A stretch of DNA of 64,000 nt from an uncultured Prevotella sp. (GTDB lineage Bacteria; Bacteroidota; Bacteroidia; Bacteroidales; Bacteroidaceae). Positions 52,898-61,071 of this stretch are shown one piece after another; within the stretch, counting starts at the first letter, position 1, and each line of letters opens with the position of its first letter. The notes beneath the pieces were generated by a model. It did no database searches. It had not been told where the DNA came from and saw only the letters and a program-made list of their open reading frames with translations. The position numbers and the translations under genes were made by a program. The stretch covers positions 1 to 64,000 of the forward strand of contig CAMVJQ010000002.1 in the NCBI GenBank assembly GCA_947167845.1, given 5' to 3'.

Positions 52898-54502
52898 TCA
52901 CTCCTGGCAAGTGACCTTGACATCGCTCACGGTGATGGAGCCGCCGTAGTTGTTGATACTCCAGCAATTCTTCTGGATGCCATAGATACGGTTGGTGTAG
53001 GCGCATACATCGTTGATGTACATGACCATCACGGAGTTGTCGGTGTAGATGTCGATGTTGTAGACATTGTCGGAAGGACGCTGGAAGTTGTAGCCGTCGA
53101 TGCCCTCGATGAAACCTTTGCCCTGTTCGCCCTCCTGCTCAAAGTTCACCTTGCGGCCGTCTTCCCACTCCGGATTGACCACCATTGTGTAGTACTGCTT
53201 GGAGTCGGAGCCGCGCACCAGTGAGATGCCGAACTTGTCCCAGTTGTTGGAAGTCTTCACCTTCAGTGAGATGTGGTTGCTGGTGCCCAGACGGCTGAAG
53301 AGCACGTAGGCATCGTCGCCAGTGAGCGTGCCGCCCGTGTATCCCTGGGATGCGACGACGTCGGCAGCGGCCGTCCTGCTGTATTTGGCGGCCATGGCGG
53401 CCACTTCGCCGAGCGTCAGGGTGCCGTCGCTGTGCTGGATGACCTTGTGGCAGACGAGGGCTCCCGACCAGTTGGGCTCGCCGCCGGCTCCCACGTTGAC
53501 GTTCTTGTCGTGGATGGTGGCACCGGTGCGATAGGGACACCAGCCCCAGATGTAGCGGTCGGTGCCGTCGGAGGCCGTCTTTCCGGCATAGAAGGCCCGG
53601 CTGTCGAGCACGCCCTCATGGCCGTCCTTTGGCCAGTTGGCACCCGGATCGTTGAAGCAGGCCTTCAGGGCATCCCACGATGTGGCCATCATATACTTCA
53701 CCTTACGGCTCCATGAGGCACGATAGGCCTCACTGTAGACCAGATACCAGTAGTTGCCCATCTTGAAGATGTCAGGACACTCCAGCATACGGTCCCAGAT
53801 CATCGGGAACTGAGCGGCGTGGCTCCAGTTTTTCAGGTCGCTCGACGTAAACTCTGCGAACTTGAGATTGCTGGAGATGACCATGTGCCAGAGACCGTCG
53901 TCGGCCTTGAATACCTGCGGGTCGCGGAAGTCGACGGATGAGTAGCCGTAGTCGTCGCCCTTGAGCATCCACGCATTGTCCTTCGTCCAGGTCTTGAAGT
54001 CGGAAGAGGTGGCGCGCATCACGGCCTCCACGTTCTTACACTGTGGGTTGTGGCCGGTATAGTAGATGTAGTAGAGCCCGTCGCTCTCGTTGTAGACGGC
54101 ACAGCCCGTTCCGAGTGCCGCATCCTGTTCCCAGGCCGAAGTGCCGGTGGCGAGTACCTCGCCGAGCGATTCGTAGTGGGCTCCGTCCTTCGTGGCGACG
54201 CCCCAGATGGGATGGTAGTTGTAGGTGGCATTGTTCTCGTACTCCTGCAGATAGAGCACCTTGAAGTCGCCTGCCTTCTGGTCGTAGAAGGGCATGGGGT
54301 CGCCGCAGCGCCCGATGGCGGGGTTATAGTAGGTCTGGAAGCCCGCCTCGTCGGTAGAGTTGAAGAATGTGGATGTGCCAGCCCAGTCCTTCGGGGCGTC
54401 AGGGCCGAAGTCGTCGTCGCTGCAGGAGGCGAGGGTGGCGGCGGCTGCGGTCAAGCCGCAGCCCACCAGGCCAGCCAATAGATAATTCTTTATTGTCTTC
54501 AT
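52898..54502 (-). CDS. GH32-like lipoprotein (fructan hydrolase, second set)
   Basis: 534 residues, lipid-anchored at ATLASC (Cys27). Its GH32 propeller has the nucleophile in GRCGDPMPFYD (Asp68), FRDPQVF (Asp194) and LECPDIF with acid/base Glu241. The usual WMNDPNG is therefore replaced. A C-terminal sandwich (from about 380) resembles the DUF4975 domain found in Bacteroides GH32-like proteins. Probably a surface endo-type fructanase that feeds SusCD, by position at the end of the second SusC-SusD-DUF4960 set (6-bp gap). Activity needs proof because of the altered first motif. Confidence 0.85.
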   Translation of the reverse strand: MKTIKNYLLAGLVGCGLTAAAATLASCSDDDFGPDAPKDWAGTSTFFNSTDEAGFQTYYNPAIGRCGDPMPFYDQKAGDFKVLYLQEYENNATYNYHPIWGVATKDGAHYESLGEVLATGTSAWEQDAALGTGCAVYNESDGLYYIYYTGHNPQCKNVEAVMRATSSDFKTWTKDNAWMLKGDDYGYSSVDFRDPQVFKADDGLWHMVISSNLKFAEFTSSDLKNWSHAAQFPMIWDRMLECPDIFKMGNYWYLVYSEAYRASWSRKVKYMMATSWDALKACFNDPGANWPKDGHEGVLDSRAFYAGKTASDGTDRYIWGWCPYRTGATIHDKNVNVGAGGEPNWSGALVCHKVIQHSDGTLTLGEVAAMAAKYSRTAAADVVASQGYTGGTLTGDDAYVLFSRLGTSNHISLKVKTSNNWDKFGISLVRGSDSKQYYTMVVNPEWEDGRKVNFEQEGEQGKGFIEGIDGYNFQRPSDNVYNIDIYTDNSVMVMYINDVCAYTNRIYGIQKNCWSINNYGGSITVSDVKVTCQE

Positions 54503-54508
54503 AATCGG

Positions 54509-55951
54509 TTATTTCGTTAAGTAATTGAATGCGTTTTGAGTCATGATCTCGATGTTCTTATGGAACTTCTCTGTGTAGCCGCCCTCATAGGTGTAAGAGT
54601 ACCAGTCGTAGCAGCCGGAGCCGATGCAGATGATGCCGCCCTTGCCGTCGTGGGCAGGATATTCCCATGCCACCACAGCACCGTCGCCGCCTACGCCGAG
54701 GATCTTGCCGCCGGTGCGGGCCTCCCAGGTGGCGTGGTCGTCATAGCCTCCCCAGTCGGTGCCGATGTGGTACTGGGCCGTGGAGTTGGTGATGTGATAG
54801 CCGGCATCGGTGCAGTACACTTCCTGCGGATTGTCACCCTGAACAAGACCCTGCCACATCGGGTGGTCGTTCTGGCCGTCGAAGATGCGGAAACTCCAGG
54901 GACCGCCGCAGAGTTCGGCTCCGTCCTCGTTCTGGCCCCAGCAGTTGTTGGGCGTTGTCCACTCGTCGTCGCCTGTCACGCCGATGAACGACGGCAGGTT
55001 AGTGGCATAGCGTGTCAGCAGCAGTGAGCCGCCATTCTCATAGAACTGGCGCAGTTCGTTCTTTGTATCCAGTGCATACGGAGCCTTGGCCATGAACACA
55101 TCGTGGCCGTCGACACCGCCGTCAACGTGGTAGTGCCACCAGATAACCCCGCACTCCGACAGGTCGAGCGTTCCGGCGCGCAGGTCGGCAAACGATGCGT
55201 AGAGTGAACCGCCGATGTTGCCCAGCATCCACTGGCAGGCAGCCTTGGCTTCCGGATCGAGGTCGTTCATCACAGGTGCCTCGCCGATGAAGAGTGCCTT
55301 CGGCTTCTCGATGGCAATCACCGTCACGGTATAGGTGCTCTCGGCTGAGTTGTTGGTCACTTTATAGGTGACGGGCTGTGAGAAGTCCTGAGCCACGCCT
55401 GTGCTTGGCGTGACGGTGGCATTCTGGCTATAGGTGATGGTGGGCACCAGACTGGTGATGTCGACGGAGCCGGGCACATAGACCGTGATGGTCTTCGACT
55501 CCTGGTCGATGGCTCCCTGGTAGATGTCGTTGATGACGAACTGCGAGATACGGGCTTCGTCGTGGAGCACGCTGAGCGTCCAGTTCAGCACCACGTCGCC
55601 GTTCCTGACGCTGAGCACCTTGGCCGCGTCCATATTCAAGGTCTCGCCCTGCTTGATGTTGCATTCGGCACCGTCGGAGATGCTGAGTGCTGTCACCTGC
55701 ATCGAGGATGTCTCATACACCTCCGGCAGACGGACGAGGATGCTTCGCGAGGCAAGATCGATGATGCCTTCGTAATTGTCGAGTCGGATGTTCTCCACCA
55801 TGCAGTCGCCGCTCAGTTGCAGGTCGCTCACGTGGTCGCTGCTGCAGGATATTATCAATGCACAATTCATAATGCACAATGCACAATAGAACAATGCACA
55901 ATTCACAATGCTCAATGCACAATTTCTTATCTTGGTAATCATAATTTTCAA
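54509..55951 (-). CDS. DUF4960 lipoprotein of the fructan locus (second set)
   Basis: 480 residues. Signal peptide with repeated NCAL words (RNCALSIVNCALFYCALCIM, then NCALIISC) encoded by CACAATG/CACAATT heptamers at 55857-55922; the lipid anchor is the Cys of IISC. Two Ig-like parts (including ISQFVINDIYQGAIDQESKT) are followed by the DUF4960 domain (KALFIGEAPVMNDLDPEAKA onward). Same place and presumed glycan-binding role as the paralog at 44981-46531, with which it shares the C-terminal domain. Confidence 0.85.
   Translation of the reverse strand: MKIMITKIRNCALSIVNCALFYCALCIMNCALIISCSSDHVSDLQLSGDCMVENIRLDNYEGIIDLASRSILVRLPEVYETSSMQVTALSISDGAECNIKQGETLNMDAAKVLSVRNGDVVLNWTLSVLHDEARISQFVINDIYQGAIDQESKTITVYVPGSVDITSLVPTITYSQNATVTPSTGVAQDFSQPVTYKVTNNSAESTYTVTVIAIEKPKALFIGEAPVMNDLDPEAKAACQWMLGNIGGSLYASFADLRAGTLDLSECGVIWWHYHVDGGVDGHDVFMAKAPYALDTKNELRQFYENGGSLLLTRYATNLPSFIGVTGDDEWTTPNNCWGQNEDGAELCGGPWSFRIFDGQNDHPMWQGLVQGDNPQEVYCTDAGYHITNSTAQYHIGTDWGGYDDHATWEARTGGKILGVGGDGAVVAWEYPAHDGKGGIICIGSGCYDWYSYTYEGGYTEKFHKNIEIMTQNAFNYLTK
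55857..55922. repeat. heptanucleotide repeat in a signal peptide
   Basis: About nine units of CACAATG/CACAATT, some imperfect. A related run is at 57674-57702 in the next gene. Confidence 0.8.
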
Positions 55952-55983
55952 TTTTCAATTTTCAATTTTCAATTCTCAGTCTC

Positions 55984-57732
55984 TTACCAGTTGCCAATGT
56001 TCTGGGTGTAGTGCCCGTTGGATGCTGACAACTGCTCGAAAGGAATGGGCAGATACTCGTCCTTGTTGGCCGTAAAGTGGGCACCGCTGTAGATGGCGCA
56101 ACTTTTGATCTCCTCGGCATAGTATTTGTTTAATACCGTCGCAGCATCACCCCAGCGTACGAGGTCGAAGAATCGCTCGCACTCCATGCCCAGTTCCAGG
56201 CGGCGCTCCATCTTCACAATCTTGATGGCCTCTTCCTTGGAATAGGTGCCTTTGTAATTGGAGATGTACATCTTCACGCCATAGGCATTCTGATAGTTGC
56301 CAATCATCTGTGTGCTGGAGGCGGCACGGGTGCGGATCTGATTGACCAGACTGATGGCCTGGTCGGTCTGTCCCAACTGTGCGTATGCCTCGGCGCGCTC
56401 CAGCAGTACGTCGGCATAGCGGAAGACGATGCGGTTCATCGACGAGGCCCAGTAACTGCCCTTGATCAGATAGTTGTCGATGAGGGCGGGGTCTACGTTC
56501 TGCTTCAGCGATACATTGTAGCCGTAGAGTCCGTTAGAGCGGCTCCAGATGCTGGTCTCCTCCATCATATAGTTCTTGTTGAACATATAGGGCAGTCCGG
56601 GGATGCCGATGGTCAGGAACAGGCGCGGGTCGGCATTGTCGCTGGACTTGTCGTAGTTCTTCTCGTTGAACGTGTCGAGCAGGGGCAGTCCGTCGGCACC
56701 GGTGCGATAGGCATTCACAAGGTTCTGTGAGGGCTTGTAGAAGTCGCAGCCACCATCCGTGGCACCAGGGATGTTGGGGGGAATCAGGCCGTAACTCCAG
56801 TTCAGGTTGCCGTAGGTGCTGCCGTCGTTGCGTGAGTATTGGATGGCCCAAAGGCTCTCCTTGCCGTTCTCATACTGCTCCTCAGGACGGAAGTTGTTGT
56901 GGATGTCATCTTCCAGACCGTAGTTGGCGTAGAGTGCGGGGTTCGTAAACTCGATGACTTTCTCCAGGTCGCCCTCATTGATGCTGGTCACCTGATTGCT
57001 GTTGGCGTCATCCTGACGATAGGCCTTATAGAGATATACCTTTGCCAGGAAGGCGGCGGCAGAGGCCTTCGTCGGGCGGCCCTTGTCGGCCTGAGTCTGG
57101 GGCAGCGTGTTGTAGGCTTCCATCAGGTCGTTGATGATGAGTTGCCAGCCCTCGTCGTTGGTATATGTGCGGTTAGAGAGTTCGTTATACTCGTCGTAAG
57201 TCAGATTTTCGTTCACCACGAAGGGAATATTCTTGTAGAGACGCTTCAGCAGGAAGTGGCCGTAGGCACGCAGGAACTTCATCTCGGCCAGGCGCTGCTG
57301 CTTCATCGTGTAGTCGTCGCCGGTGGTGTTGAGAAGGGCGATGGCGGTGTTTACGCGTGAGAGGCTGTTGTAGAGGCGCACCCACATGTCGTTGATGTTC
57401 CAGTTCTTGGTCAGCACACCCTGCTGAACCTCCAATTGGTGGAATACGTCGCCGTCGCTTGTGCCGCTTCCGCCCTTGTAGGCATCGTCGCTGCGTACAT
57501 CGAAGTTCCACATAGAGAAGGAAGAGTTGATGTCTTCTGCCGTAGTGAATACTGCATAGGCTGACACGACCATGGCTTCAGCGTTTTCAGGTGTCTTCAC
57601 CTGCTCGTCGCTCAGTGTCCCCTGTGGCGTGTGCTCCTCGAGGAAGTCGCTGCAGGAGATAAAGAGGAGAGTCAATGCACAATGCACAATGCATAATGCA
57701 CAATTTTTTATCATAGTAATCATAATTTTCAA
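55984..57732 (-). CDS. SusD/RagB-type surface glycan-binding lipoprotein (second set)
   Basis: 582 residues, lipid-anchored at LLFISC. SusD markers: LAEMKFLRAYGHFLLKRLYK, IVFRYADVLLERAEAYAQLG and MERRLELGMECERFFDLVRW. The N-terminus contains the repeat-derived NCALCIVHCAL. It sits 24 bp after SusC and 32 bp before DUF4960. A TTTTCAA heptamer run lies directly before the ATG of the next gene (55944-55976). Confidence 0.95.
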   Translation of the reverse strand: MKIMITMIKNCALCIVHCALTLLFISCSDFLEEHTPQGTLSDEQVKTPENAEAMVVSAYAVFTTAEDINSSFSMWNFDVRSDDAYKGGSGTSDGDVFHQLEVQQGVLTKNWNINDMWVRLYNSLSRVNTAIALLNTTGDDYTMKQQRLAEMKFLRAYGHFLLKRLYKNIPFVVNENLTYDEYNELSNRTYTNDEGWQLIINDLMEAYNTLPQTQADKGRPTKASAAAFLAKVYLYKAYRQDDANSNQVTSINEGDLEKVIEFTNPALYANYGLEDDIHNNFRPEEQYENGKESLWAIQYSRNDGSTYGNLNWSYGLIPPNIPGATDGGCDFYKPSQNLVNAYRTGADGLPLLDTFNEKNYDKSSDNADPRLFLTIGIPGLPYMFNKNYMMEETSIWSRSNGLYGYNVSLKQNVDPALIDNYLIKGSYWASSMNRIVFRYADVLLERAEAYAQLGQTDQAISLVNQIRTRAASSTQMIGNYQNAYGVKMYISNYKGTYSKEEAIKIVKMERRLELGMECERFFDLVRWGDAATVLNKYYAEEIKSCAIYSGAHFTANKDEYLPIPFEQLSASNGHYTQNIGNW

Positions 57733-57756
57733 TTTTCAATTATCAATTATCAATTC

Positions 57757-60700
57757 TTAAAACGATACGTTCAGTCCGAAGGTGATATTAAGGGGAATCG
57801 GGTAGCCATAGTTGGCATTCTCGGGATCCACGCCCGTAAACTTCTTGCTGCTGATGGTCAGCAGGTTCTGGGCTGAGAGATACATGCGGAGCCGCTCGGC
57901 ATAGATTTTCTCGCAGACCTTCTTGGGAATATTGTAGCCGATCTGTATGGTGCGCAACTTGGCGAACGAGCCGTTCTCTACGAAATAACTGCTGACGCGC
58001 TTCTCATTGTTGTTGTCCATGATGCTGATGGCGGGGATATTCGAATCGTTGTTGGCCGGTGTCCATGCATCGAGCAGACGGCGGCCCTTGTTCAGGTTGG
58101 AGATGTTCAGACCGCTCCAGAGGTCGGTCTCCTTCTTCAGGTCGCTGATGACATCGACGCCCTGCACACCCTGCCAGAACATGGTGAAGTCGAGATTCTT
58201 GTACTGCAGATAGATGTTCAGGCCCCAGGTGAAGTCGGGTGTCGGATCGTAGATCCACTGCTGGTCGGCCTCGGTGATCATGCCGTCGCCATTGAGGTCC
58301 TTCCAGCGGATGCGGCCGATGCCGGCACCGTTCTGACTGGCGTGATTGTCGATCTCCTCCTGGCTCTTGAAGATGCCGTCGTAGACATAGCCCACCTGTG
58401 AGTACATCGGGTGTCCCACGACGCTTTCCACGCCGTTGCCGCCGAAGGTACCGTTGGCAGCGATGGTCTCTGGCAGTTTTGTCACTTTGTTGCGATAGGT
58501 GCCGATATTGCCTGAGAGGTCGTACTGGAAGTCGCCGATATTGCCGCGATAGCCGATGTTGGCCTCGATACCCTTGTTCTCCACCTCGCCGGCGTTGATC
58601 CACTGGCTGCTGCCTTCGCCCATCACGCCGATGCCGGGCATATAGACCAGGATGTCCTTTGTCTTCTTGAAGTACCACTCCAGTGAGCCGTAGAGGGCAT
58701 TGCGGAACATGCCGAAGTCGAGACCGATGTTCGTCTGAGTCGTCGTCTCCCACTTCAGATTGTCATTGCCGAGTTGGTTGCGCTTGAATCCGCTGGGCAG
58801 CGTCTGTCCGCCGTTGGTACCGGCGATGTCGTAACTGGTGCCGTAACTCTGTCCGCCGAAGCCTGCCTCGCCGTAGTTGCTCTCATAGAGCGTATAGCGG
58901 GCGATGTTGGATATCTCCTGGTTACCGGTCTGTCCCCATGAGGCGCGCAGTTTCAGGTTGTCGAGCCAAGAGACATTCTTGAGGAACTTCTCCTCGTTGA
59001 TTCTCCATCCGGCACTGACAGAGGGGAAGGTGCCGTAGCGGTTGTTGCGTCCGAAGCGGCTGCTGCCGTCGTAGCGCATCGTCAGACTGAGCAGGTAGCG
59101 GTCGGCATAGTTATAGTTGATTTTTCCGAAATAGGATATCAGCGTGTAGCCTTCGCCTGAGCCGTAGGCCTCGGCCTCGCCCACACCGGCATTGGGCCAC
59201 ATATAGTCGGGTGTGAGCACGGCAAAGTCGAACTTCTTGCCGCTGTAGTTGGTGTCATCCTCGCGGTTCAACTCGATACCGGCCATGGCGTCGGCACGAT
59301 GGAGACCCTTTTCCAGGGCGTATGTGGCCACGGCATTCCACATCCACTTGGTCCAGTGCTCCTGCTTGCCTTCCACGGCATTGATCGGGTTGGCCACTGT
59401 TCCCTCTGTGATGGGGTAGGTGAAGATGCGCTGCTGCTTCTGGGCATAGTCGATACCGAAGGTGGTCTTGACGTTGAGGTCCTTCAGGGGATTGATGTTC
59501 AGGAAGGCATCGCCGAACGTGCGCCAGTAACTGTAGCGGTTGTCGCTGTTGCGGTCCAGGCGGGCCACAGGGTTCTCACGGTCGGGATAGCCGCCCACGG
59601 GCCCGGCATATTTCCCGTCGGTCGTGTAGACGGGCAGCGACGGGTTGAACTGCAATACGTTCTGCAGGAATCCGCCGGGGGCATTGACTTCGCTGGTGCG
59701 GTTGAGCGTGAAGTGCTCGCCGACGGTGATCAGGTTCTTATCGCCGATCTTCACCAGTTTGTACTCAGTGTTGATACGGGCAGAGAAGCGCTCGAAGTCG
59801 CTGCTCTTGATGATGCCCTTATTCTTATAGTAGCCGAGGGAGAAGAATGATGAGCCGCGCTCCGAGCCGTTGCTCAGCGATACATTGTACTGCTGGATCA
59901 GTCCGGTGCGGGTGGTCTTGTCGAACCAGTCGGTGTCGGCTGCGGGTGTTGTGCCGGCAGCGTCGAGATACTTGTTCATCGTGATATTGCGGAGCATGGG
60001 CTGTCCCTGCTGATCGTAGGTCCAGTCGTAACGGTAGCCCAGGCCGTTGGAGTTGGGGTCGAGCCCGTCGTTCACATAGCCTTGCCACATCACCTGTCCG
60101 AACTCCTTGGCATTGAGCACCTTCATCTTGTGGGCATAGGTCTGCACGGCGACGCTGGCGTCAAAGTCGATTCTCACCTTGCCCTCCTTGCCGCGCTTGG
60201 TGGTGATGATGATCACACCGTTGGCAGCACGCGAGCCATAGATGCTGGCAGAGGCGGCATCCTTGAGCACCTGGATGCTCTCGATGTCGTTGCCGTTCAG
60301 TTCGTGCATACCAGCCTTGGTGGGCACGCCGTCGATGATGTAGAGGGGGTCGTTGTTGTTGAGGGTACCGACACCACGGATGCGGACGGTGGCCGAACCG
60401 GAGGGTGAACCGTCGGCAGAGATGTTCATGCCCGGCACGCGTCCCTGCATGGCCTTGATGGGGTTGTTCTCATTCTGCTTGGCCAGGTCGGAGGGGGACA
60501 CCACAGAGACGGCACCGGTGAGGTCGGACTTGCGCTGGGTGGTATAGCCCGTCACCACAACCTCCTCTACCATCAGTGCATCGTCTTGCATCGTCACCTT
60601 CATTCCGTTCTGTGCCGCCACTTCCTGGGTCAGGAATCCGATGTAGGAGAAGACGAGCGTGCGGCCCGCTTCAACCTTCAGTGTGAAGTTTCCGTCGAAG

Positions 60701-60864
60701 TCGGTCACAGTGCCGTTCGACGTTCCTTTCTCCATTACCGTCGCACCGATCACGGTCTCACCCGTAGGATCGACCACGGTGCCATGGATCTCTGTCTGCG
60801 CGTACAATAATGTACCCACAAGCAAGAGTCCGAAACTTAGTAACGCTCTTTTTAGTTGTTCCAT
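57757..60864 (-). CDS. SusC/RagA TonB-dependent transporter (second set)
   Basis: 1035 residues with the same plan as the first SusC: signal peptide ending YAQ, EIHGTVVDPTGETVIGATVM, plug with DPLYIVDGVPTKAGM and AASASIYGSRAANGVIIITT, and barrel ending NITFGLNVSF. First gene of the SusC-SusD-DUF4960-GH32 operon, transcribed away from the regulator at 61072. Two diverged but clearly paralogous pairs suggest different fructan linkages or sizes. Confidence 0.95.
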   Translation of the reverse strand: MEQLKRALLSFGLLLVGTLLYAQTEIHGTVVDPTGETVIGATVMEKGTSNGTVTDFDGNFTLKVEAGRTLVFSYIGFLTQEVAAQNGMKVTMQDDALMVEEVVVTGYTTQRKSDLTGAVSVVSPSDLAKQNENNPIKAMQGRVPGMNISADGSPSGSATVRIRGVGTLNNNDPLYIIDGVPTKAGMHELNGNDIESIQVLKDAASASIYGSRAANGVIIITTKRGKEGKVRIDFDASVAVQTYAHKMKVLNAKEFGQVMWQGYVNDGLDPNSNGLGYRYDWTYDQQGQPMLRNITMNKYLDAAGTTPAADTDWFDKTTRTGLIQQYNVSLSNGSERGSSFFSLGYYKNKGIIKSSDFERFSARINTEYKLVKIGDKNLITVGEHFTLNRTSEVNAPGGFLQNVLQFNPSLPVYTTDGKYAGPVGGYPDRENPVARLDRNSDNRYSYWRTFGDAFLNINPLKDLNVKTTFGIDYAQKQQRIFTYPITEGTVANPINAVEGKQEHWTKWMWNAVATYALEKGLHRADAMAGIELNREDDTNYSGKKFDFAVLTPDYMWPNAGVGEAEAYGSGEGYTLISYFGKINYNYADRYLLSLTMRYDGSSRFGRNNRYGTFPSVSAGWRINEEKFLKNVSWLDNLKLRASWGQTGNQEISNIARYTLYESNYGEAGFGGQSYGTSYDIAGTNGGQTLPSGFKRNQLGNDNLKWETTTQTNIGLDFGMFRNALYGSLEWYFKKTKDILVYMPGIGVMGEGSSQWINAGEVENKGIEANIGYRGNIGDFQYDLSGNIGTYRNKVTKLPETIAANGTFGGNGVESVVGHPMYSQVGYVYDGIFKSQEEIDNHASQNGAGIGRIRWKDLNGDGMITEADQQWIYDPTPDFTWGLNIYLQYKNLDFTMFWQGVQGVDVISDLKKETDLWSGLNISNLNKGRRLLDAWTPANNDSNIPAISIMDNNNEKRVSSYFVENGSFAKLRTIQIGYNIPKKVCEKIYAERLRMYLSAQNLLTISSKKFTGVDPENANYGYPIPLNITFGLNVSF

Positions 60865-60915
60865 TGTTGTTCTTTTAAAAGGGTTAGTAAACGTTTGTCA
60901 TTTTAAAATTTGATG

Positions 60916-60923
60916 CAAAATTA
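60916..60923 (-). promoter_or_regulatory. -7 element of the second SusC operon
   Basis: TAATTTTG on the minus strand, 52 bp before the SusC start. The divergent gap up to 61040 contains AACAAATGTTTC and two CAAAAATGAT words (60952, 60969), candidate regulator sites. Confidence 0.6.
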
Positions 60924-61040
60924 CCTCTATATATGCAACAAATGTTTCAAAAATGATTCAAAACCTGCCAAAAATGATACGATGTAACAAATCGTGCCGT
61001 CTTAGTTCATATCGTTTATGTCAGTTTCTGTATTTTTTTG

Positions 61041-61048
61041 TATCTTTG
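61041..61048 (+). promoter_or_regulatory. -7 element of the sensor-regulator gene
   Basis: TATCTTTG 24 bp before the ATG cluster at 61072; it excludes the longer upstream reading of the gene. Confidence 0.65.
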
Positions 61049-61071
61049 CACCCAAGAAACCGAAAACTGTA

